A DNA stretch of 21,611 nucleotides. It comes from Caryophanales bacterium UBA6877. Its GTDB lineage: Bacteria > Bacillota_I > Bacilli_A > RFN20 > CAG-826. The stretch covers positions 53,466 through 75,076 of the forward strand of contig DKCJ01000015.1 of the NCBI GenBank assembly GCA_002451465.1, read 5' to 3'. Position numbers and translations under genes: made by a program. Of this stretch, positions 16,905-21,611 are shown piece by piece; within the stretch, counting starts at the first letter, position 1; each line of letters begins with the position of its first letter. The notes beneath the pieces were generated by a model. It did no database searches. It saw nothing but the letters and a program-made list of their open reading frames with translations, and was not told where the DNA came from.

Positions 16905-16984
16905 CAAAAAAAGCGTTTAATCAAAAGTGGGGATTTTATCGGCATTATCGAATAAATACCAACTTTTTTTCAACGCTTTTTTTG
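16905..16984 (-). terminator. Long imperfect hairpin/terminator between purA and potA
   Basis: A perfect 13-bp outer stem (16905-16917 with 16972-16984; CAAAAAAAGCGTT / AACGCTTTTTTTG) encloses an inner imperfect stem: AAAAGT/ACTTTT, a GG/CC pair and ATTT..TCG/CGA..AAAT, with a small loop near 16943-16947. On the minus strand the 3' arm supplies the U-run, 45 bp after the purA stop, so it likely terminates purBA. At 80 nt it is much longer than the other terminators here; it could be an insulator, a dispersed palindrome or a binding site. Confidence 0.65.
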
Positions 16985-17028
16985 TAAATTTTTTAATATT
17001 TTTTTAATATCTTTTTTTACCAATTTTT

Positions 17029-18306
17029 TTAAAAAAATTCTTCACAAATTATTGTTTGTTCTCTAGATGGACCAACGCTTACTAAAGCAACCTTAACTTT
17101 TAAATAATTTTCAATGAAAGAAATATACTCTTTTGCCTCTTTTGGAAGATCTTCAAATTTTTTACATTGTGAAATATCTTCTTTCCAAGATGCAAAGGTT
17201 TTATAGACTGGTTTTACGCGTTTTAATTCTTCTAAATCAGCAGGATAATAATCTATAATTTTTCCATCAAGCTCATAATCTGTGCATACTTTAATTTCTT
17301 TAAGGTTTCCTAATATATCTAAAAGCATAAGGGAAATATATTTAAATCCATTAACGTTTTTAGAAAAATTAAGTTGTACAAGATCAAGCCAACCTATTCT
17401 TCTAGGACGATGGGTGACAACACCATATTCATTAGCTTTTTCACGAATTAAGTCACCTAATTCATTATTTTGTTCAGTAACAAATGGACCTTCACCAACT
17501 CTAGTAGTATATGCTTTAACAATTCCAACTATTGCATCAATATAACCATAGCCAATTCCACTACCACTAATTGCTCCGCCACTTGTTGTATTAGATGAGG
17601 TGACATATGGATATGTACCAAAATCAATATCAAGCATTGTTCCTTGAGCTCCTTCAAAAACAATCTTTTTATCTTCATCTTTAATTTTAGAAATAATCGA
17701 AACTGTATCTTTAACAAATGGTTTAATTAAATCCTTAACTTCGTGATATTTTTTTATAGATTCATTAACATCAATTGTTTCTCCACCATACATTTTAATT
17801 TCTTCATTTTTTTCTTTTATAAGAGCACTATATTTAAGATCAAAATCATCACGAATAAAATCACACATTCTTAAACCAACACGAGAAACTTTATCTGTGT
17901 AGCATGGTCCAATACCTTTTTTAGTAGTTCCAATTTTTTTATCTTTTAATTGAGCTTCTTTTAATCCATCTAAAACAAGATGATATTCTAAATCTAAATG
18001 GGCTCTTGATGAAATTACTATATTCTTACAATCAAAACCTTCACTGATTAATGTCTTCATTTCTTTATAAAGAGCAAGTGGATTAATAACCATACCATTT
18101 CCTAAAATATTTAGAGTATTTTTATTAAATACCCCACTTGGAATTGTTTGAAGGTGATAAGTGTTTCCATTAAATTTAACACTATGTCCGGCATTATTTC
18201 CACCTTGATAACGAATTACAACATCAGCTTTACTAGCAAAATAATTAGAAATTTTCCCTTTGCCTTCATCTCCCCATTGAGCACCAATTACTAAAACAGA
18301 TTTCAT
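17029..18306 (-). CDS. purA: Adenylosuccinate synthetase
   Basis: Catalyses GTP-dependent joining of IMP and aspartate to adenylosuccinate, the first committed step to AMP, in the cytoplasm. The 425-residue length is standard. Visible: GAQWGDEGKGK at 8-18 with catalytic Asp13, GGNNAGHS with His41, GTTKKGIGPCYTDKVSR at 126-142, EGAQGTMLDIDFGTYPYVTSSNT at 218-240 and VGEGPFVTE at 270-278. The IMP-binding loop reads THRPRRIGWLD where most have TGRPRR, a change next to kept arginines. It starts one base after the purB stop, with AGGA upstream. Together with purB it forms the IMP-to-AMP branch in one operon. No PurR box or purine riboswitch was seen upstream of purB. Confidence 0.97.
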   Translation of the reverse strand: MKSVLVIGAQWGDEGKGKISNYFASKADVVIRYQGGNNAGHSVKFNGNTYHLQTIPSGVFNKNTLNILGNGMVINPLALYKEMKTLISEGFDCKNIVISSRAHLDLEYHLVLDGLKEAQLKDKKIGTTKKGIGPCYTDKVSRVGLRMCDFIRDDFDLKYSALIKEKNEEIKMYGGETIDVNESIKKYHEVKDLIKPFVKDTVSIISKIKDEDKKIVFEGAQGTMLDIDFGTYPYVTSSNTTSGGAISGSGIGYGYIDAIVGIVKAYTTRVGEGPFVTEQNNELGDLIREKANEYGVVTHRPRRIGWLDLVQLNFSKNVNGFKYISLMLLDILGNLKEIKVCTDYELDGKIIDYYPADLEELKRVKPVYKTFASWKEDISQCKKFEDLPKEAKEYISFIENYLKVKVALVSVGPSREQTIICEEFF

Positions 18307-18307
18307 A

Positions 18308-19603
18308 TTAAATTCCTACCTTTTTATATATTTTATCAACATTTTTAAACACATATTTATAATCAAATAACTCATTTATTTCATCTTTATTTATCATAGA
18401 TAAAATAAATTTATCATTTAATAATAATTCTTTTAAATTAACTTTTTCTTCCATAGCTTTAAAAGCTAGTTTTTGAATATAATCATAAATTTCTTCACGA
18501 GAAATATTTGCGTTATCAATAATGTAGTTCATTACTCTACCACTATATATAACGCCATACGTAGAATTAATGTCTTGAAGCATTTTATCTTCATGAACAA
18601 TTAAATTTGAAATAACGTTGTTTAATCTTTTACTTAAATAAGCAATTAAATCAATGTCATCAGGTAAATATATTCTTTCATTTGAAGAATGTGATATATC
18701 TCTTTCATGCCATAAATTATTATTTTCAAGAGCAATCATGTAAGAAGATTCAACAATTCGCGCTAAACCACAAATATTTTCACTGCTAATTGGATTTCTT
18801 TTATGTGGCATAGCACTACTACCTTTTTGATTTTTATCAAAATATTCATTAACTTCATTTATTTCAGTTTGTGATAATAATCTTATTTCCGTAGCAATTT
18901 TTTCAAATAAAGAGGCAATAAGCGTTAAAGATGCAACATATCCTGCAAGTCTATCACGCGATAAAACCTGTGTTGAAATATCTGCTCTATAAAGACCTAA
19001 ATCATCCGCAACAAGTTCTTCTAATTCATAAGGAACATTTGAAAAATTTCCAACAGTCCCGCTTATTTTTGCAACTTCTACATTTTTACGTTCGTTATTA
19101 AATCGCTCAATATCCCTATTTAATTCATCAACATATAAAGCCCATTTAAGACCAAATGATGTGACTTCACCATGAATTCCATGTGTTCTTCCAATAATTG
19201 GTGTAAATTTATATTGAATAGCTTTCTTTATCAAAGTACTTTTTAATTCGTTAAGACTTCTTGAAATATAATCATTTGTTTTTTTAATACATAACGATAA
19301 GGCTGTATCAACAACATCAGTAGAAGTTAAATTATAGTGAATCCAACGCTTTTCATCACCCAATTGTTCGCTTAAAGATCTTGTAAAAGCAATTACATCA
19401 TGCTTAGTTAAAGTTTCAAGATAATTTATTCTATCTACATCAACTTTTACATTATTTTTTATTTTTAAATAATCCTTTTCTGGGACAACACCAAGCCTTG
19501 TATAAGCTTTTAAAACTGCAAGCTCAACAAGTAAAAAATTATTGTATCTACTTTCAAGTGAAAAATATTCAGATACTTCATTAACATTATATCTATCTAT
19601 CAC
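18308..19603 (-). CDS. purB: Adenylosuccinate lyase
   Basis: A fumarase/aspartase-superfamily enzyme that cleaves adenylosuccinate to AMP and fumarate, and SAICAR to AICAR in de novo purine synthesis. It is 431 residues long with TSTD at 93-96, GRTHG at 138-142 and the superfamily signature GSSAMPHKRNPI at 261-272 bearing the catalytic serine loop. I chose the GTG at 19603: GGAGG lies 8 bases upstream and the protein then begins VIDRY, matching the usual MIERY. A TTG 18 bases earlier would put the ribosome site inside the gene. First gene of the purBA operon; I found no convincing promoter in the AT-rich 19604-19700. Confidence 0.96.
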   Translation of the reverse strand: MIDRYNVNEVSEYFSLESRYNNFLLVELAVLKAYTRLGVVPEKDYLKIKNNVKVDVDRINYLETLTKHDVIAFTRSLSEQLGDEKRWIHYNLTSTDVVDTALSLCIKKTNDYISRSLNELKSTLIKKAIQYKFTPIIGRTHGIHGEVTSFGLKWALYVDELNRDIERFNNERKNVEVAKISGTVGNFSNVPYELEELVADDLGLYRADISTQVLSRDRLAGYVASLTLIASLFEKIATEIRLLSQTEINEVNEYFDKNQKGSSAMPHKRNPISSENICGLARIVESSYMIALENNNLWHERDISHSSNERIYLPDDIDLIAYLSKRLNNVISNLIVHEDKMLQDINSTYGVIYSGRVMNYIIDNANISREEIYDYIQKLAFKAMEEKVNLKELLLNDKFILSMINKDEINELFDYKYVFKNVDKIYKKVGI

Positions 19604-19702
19604 AGCAATATCCTCCAACAAAGAATAACGTAATAAAAATATTTATGTCTTATTACTTTAAAAATATATCACCAAATTAACTATTTAACAATTATTTTAT
19701 AT

Positions 19703-19730
19703 TGAATTAGGTTTTGTCTTATGCTATATT
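19703..19730 (+). promoter_or_regulatory. Promoter of tRNA-Arg
   Basis: TTGAAT (19703-19708) and TATATT (19725-19730) are 16 bp apart, and the -10 carries the TGC extension, as strong stable-RNA promoters in Firmicutes often do. The start would lie about 3-4 bases before the tRNA. Confidence 0.65.
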
Positions 19731-19739
19731 ATTGACACT

Positions 19740-19816
19740 GGTCCTATAGCTCAGCTGGATAGAGCAACAGCCTTCTAAGCTGTGGGTCAGGCGTTCGAAT
19801 CGCCTTAGGATCACCA
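19740..19816 (+). tRNA. tRNA-Arg (anticodon TCT)
   Basis: Cloverleaf with acceptor GGTCCTA/TAGGATC (one G-U pair), D arm GCTCAGCTGGATAGAGC, anticodon stem ACAGC/GCTGT with loop CTTCTAA (anticodon TCT, reads AGA/AGG), T arm AGGCG-TTCGAAT-CGCCT and encoded CCA. It transcribes divergently from purBA. AGA is the main Arg codon in these AT-rich genes. Confidence 0.97.
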
Positions 19817-19912
19817 CATAGTGAAAATTCCGAAAGAGTATTATTGATGAATTTATTTCATTACTAAGAATTTAAGGATTTCATAAGATAATGGCGAAAG
19901 CCATTAATAAAT
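19817..19912 (+). ncRNA. Possible structured RNA downstream of tRNA-Arg
   Basis: No ORF is present between tRNA-Arg and its terminator, yet the ~95-base stretch has clear hairpins: TGATGAA/TTCATTA with loop TTTAT (19845-19863, 7 bp, one G-U) and ATGGC-GAAA-GCCAT (19891-19904, 5 bp with GNRA tetraloop). With the terminator hairpin, which also has a GAAA loop, this makes a compact three-stem 3' product of the tRNA-Arg transcript. I match it to no known RNA family. It could simply be a tRNA trailer. Confidence 0.4.
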
Positions 19913-19938
19913 ATCTCAGGGAAACTTGAGATTTTTTT
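19913..19938 (+). terminator. Terminator of the tRNA-Arg transcript
   Basis: ATCTCAGG-GAAA-CTTGAGAT, an 8-bp stem with one G-U pair and a GNRA tetraloop, is followed by seven T. The first such signal after tRNA-Arg, 97 bp past its CCA. Confidence 0.88.
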
Positions 19939-20038
19939 ATTGTTGATAATGATTAAATCATTCTATTTTAAAAAGTAACGTGTTTTTTTAAAAATACATA
20001 AATATAGATTTTATAGATAGATATTAATATATTTTTTA

Positions 20039-20067
20039 TTGACACTAAAAATAAAAAATGATAAAAA
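20039..20067 (+). promoter_or_regulatory. Promoter of the unknown ORF; leaderless arrangement
   Basis: A perfect TTGACA (20039-20044) is followed 17 bp later by TAAAAA (20062-20067), a weak -10. Transcription from it would start at or within a base or two of the ATG at 20075, leaving no leader. Confidence 0.5.
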
Positions 20068-20074
20068 ATAAACA

Positions 20075-20821
20075 ATGAACGAAGATATATTTCTTAAAAA
20101 ATATGGGTTATTTTTTGATGGTTCGAAAAGATTTTATATCGAAGATTTATCAAAGCGAGATTATGTACTTGAGTTTACTACTCCAGCATCTTTTTCATTT
20201 CATAATATAAAGATTGAATGTACTTCTTGGAAAAAATTGCTTCCAAAAATTGTTAATGAATTTTTAAATTTTTCTCCTAAAACAAACGAAGAATTGTTTT
20301 CTTTTCAAACAAGTTGGACTAAGCAAAAAATTTTTACAACAAATAAAGTAACAAATTCAGAGCAACTAAAAAATGGTTTATTTATTGCTTGCAACTTCAC
20401 CGCTATTCATTCTGTTTGGCTTATTCAAGATTTAATATCCTTTTTTAAAATATATTTAGCTTCTTGTAAATTAATTATCCATAGAACTCCTTTTTGTGAA
20501 CCTATAGAAATTAAAAAAGCTTTAGTTAAGACACAAAAAGAAAATTTTTCAAAGTACATTAAAAAAACATATCTCTTCTCTGATGAAAGAATTTCAAAAA
20601 TTATAAATAACATTGATAAAATGGCTGATTCAATATTGCCTAAAATAACGAAATCATATAATAACATTTGGTTATTTGATGTAAATCTTAATGCATACAA
20701 TTATATTGTAAAACTTAGAGAATATGCAAAAGCGCACTATCCTACAAATGAAAAATATCTTTCCCAAGTCGAACGTTATTGTCTTTACTTATTAAATTTT
20801 TATAAAACTGTTTTATATTAA
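20075..20821 (+). CDS. Unknown protein, 248 residues, apparently leaderless
   Basis: I do not recognise a functional domain. The protein is soluble-looking, Lys/Ile/Phe/Asn-rich and basic, with no signal peptide and no long membrane helix. Visible blocks are TSWKKLLPKIVNEFL (about 50-64), NGLFIACNFTAIHSVWLIQDLISFF near the middle, IHRTPFCEP and RISKIINNIDKMADSILPKITKSYNN; these look like conserved motifs of a hypothetical family in Firmicutes, but that is memory, not a match. The start is constrained: an in-frame TAA sits two codons upstream (20069) and the next Met is far inside. There is no Shine-Dalgarno before it, unlike nearly all other genes here, and the promoter spacing suggests a leaderless mRNA. 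It lies between tRNA-Arg and an IS remnant, an accessory position. No clear terminator follows; 20822-20983 is AT-rich and featureless. Confidence 0.7.
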   Translation: MNEDIFLKKYGLFFDGSKRFYIEDLSKRDYVLEFTTPASFSFHNIKIECTSWKKLLPKIVNEFLNFSPKTNEELFSFQTSWTKQKIFTTNKVTNSEQLKNGLFIACNFTAIHSVWLIQDLISFFKIYLASCKLIIHRTPFCEPIEIKKALVKTQKENFSKYIKKTYLFSDERISKIINNIDKMADSILPKITKSYNNIWLFDVNLNAYNYIVKLREYAKAHYPTNEKYLSQVERYCLYLLNFYKTVLY

Positions 20822-20983
20822 TTGAGTATTTAAATTTTCAATAATTTTAATAATTAAATATAAATGAATGCTTTATAATAATTCATAACACTTTTTAATC
20901 GATTATTTCTTTCTTTTTTCTATTTGCTTACTAAAGAATTTGTACTAATTCAAATGATGTTAGACTAAATTAAGGTATAAAAA

Positions 20984-21033
20984 ATAGTCCTCGCTTATAA
21001 TTAAGTTAATTACCACTAAAGAAAGAGGACCAT
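20984..21033 (+). repeat. Inverted repeat at the left end of the IS remnant
   Basis: ATAGTCCTC (20984-20992) and GAGGACCAT (21025-21033) are inverted copies matching at 8 of 9 bases around a 32-base AT-rich spacer. They lie just before the transposase ribosome site (AAAGGA), where an IS end or a translation-limiting hairpin would be expected. The outer IS boundary and any target duplication are not identifiable, as the right end is outside the window. Confidence 0.35.
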
Positions 21034-21061
21034 ATAAATCTTTTAACGAACGAAAGGAATT

Positions 21062-21611
21062 ATGTCCCTATAGATTTAAAAACAAGATTTCACGCTTGTG
21101 ATAGAGTAAAGACATAACATTGGAAAAATACTAAAGTCTGCTTTTTTTATTATGTCAAAAGATCATCTCTTTTTAGATGGCTAGAAAAGTATGATAGCAA
21201 TAAAGAATCATTAATGGATAAATCTCATAAATATTTAAAACCCCATCCAAGAACTTTATCAAAAGAAGCAGTTCAAAAAACTCTTAATATCAAAAGGAGA
21301 AATCCTAATGATTCTTATATGGAAATATGATTAAAAATTCGTAGAAATAACTATGTTTTATCATTATCAAGTGTTTTGCGAATACTTATAAGAGCCAAAC
21401 AATATGTTCCATATGTTAGTAATGCAAAAAAGAAACATAATAAAAAATATGATACCCTACAATGATTGGAGATAAATGGCAAATGGATGTGAAATTTGTT
21501 CCTCATGAATGTAAAGCTATAAACGTTATTTTTAAGAACTTTTATCAATATACAATTCTTGATGAATGCAGAAGAAAAAGATTTCTATACTTTACTAATG
21601 AACATTCGATG
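21062..21611 (+). pseudogene. Decayed IS481/IS3-like DDE transposase, cut by window end
   Basis: Joined over lesions, the frames read as an rve-type transposase. An HTH-like N-terminal part (SSLFRWLEKYDSNKESL), a spacer with NPNDSYMEI and SVLRILIRAKQYVPY, and the catalytic start DKWQMDVKFVP with the first Asp, then FYQYTILDE carrying the second Asp region. Lesions: the ATG at 21062 after AAAGGA runs into TAG within three codons while the body is in another phase; TAA at 21115; TGA at 21328 where Trp is expected; and a frame change near 21454-21461, with reading resuming at 21462 to the window end. Trp is otherwise TGG within it. A stop and two frame shifts besides the TGA make it inactive. 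IS family is a best guess. Confidence 0.75.

Noticed and set aside
19604..19739. Purine riboswitch or PurR box before purBA
   Set aside because: I found no conserved purine-aptamer bases or paired PurBox sequence in this AT-rich gap.
20425..20700. Minus-strand ORF inside the unknown gene
   Set aside because: It lacks a ribosome site and promoter and mirrors the plus-strand coding sequence; judged a shadow.
21062..21611. Genetic code 4 (TGA = Trp) for this organism
   Set aside because: Only the decayed transposase has TGA at a Trp position. TGA ends the M20 and GntR genes at natural protein ends, and intact genes use TGG throughout.
19740..21611. tRNA-Arg as an integration (att) site for an island
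   Set aside because: No second copy of the tRNA 3' end and no integrase gene are visible to the window end; the idea rests only on position.

Overview
The window is AT-rich bacterial DNA. It has Shine-Dalgarno-led genes, T-tailed hairpin terminators and tRNA genes, two of which were found; the one whose 3' end I checked for it (Cys) encodes its CCA, and the Arg gene does too. The gene set points to a low-GC Firmicutes/Mollicutes-type organism, possibly an uncultured gut Bacilli/Mycoplasmatota lineage. Two features fit that: an enlarged PotA with an insertion like those I recall from mycoplasmas, and a lipoprotein PotD. TGA appears to be an ordinary stop here, since the M20 peptidase and the GntR regulator end on it at natural protein ends and tryptophan is TGG in every intact gene. 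This is compatible with an Acholeplasma-like or earlier-branching lineage. The lineage assignment is inference.

Layout, left to right. (1) 3-1826 (+): the 3' part of a long Ala/Lys/Asp/Glu-rich, probably surface or extracellular protein, closed by two terminator hairpins facing convergent genes. (2) 1943-5716 (-): a secreted, membrane-tethered endonuclease I with its own promoter, then a tight M20 peptidase - inorganic pyrophosphatase - DUF554 operon. (3) 5832-8695 (-): a PLP-dependent Orn/Lys/Arg decarboxylase and a DapB/2,4-diaminopentanoate-dehydrogenase-like oxidoreductase with an odd Cys/His/acidic tail. (4) 8804-9340 (+): a YfcE-type phosphodiesterase whose 3' end overlaps the end of the next operon. 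(5) 9317-11643 (-): a GntR(YtrA)-ABC ATPase-permease operon with a promoter/operator made of three tandem 9-bp repeats. (6) tRNA-Cys (-). (7) 11923-16789 (-): potABCD polyamine importer with a clear promoter. (8) 17029-19603 (-): purB-purA, the two adenylosuccinate enzymes, ending in an unusual ~80-nt hairpin. (9) 19740-19938 (+): tRNA-Arg(TCT) followed by a hairpin-rich transcript and terminator. (10) 20075-21611 (+): an unrecognised, apparently leaderless ORF and a decayed transposase running off the window.

Themes: cationic amino acid and polyamine metabolism (decarboxylase, possible diamine/amino acid dehydrogenase, PotABCD import) and AMP synthesis (purBA), with pyrophosphatase as general support. 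The right end is the accessory part. I see no CRISPR array, prophage or complete mobile element, and no clear new defence system. The least explained items are the Cys-rich dehydrogenase tail, the structured RNA after tRNA-Arg, the long purA-potA hairpin and the leaderless ORF.
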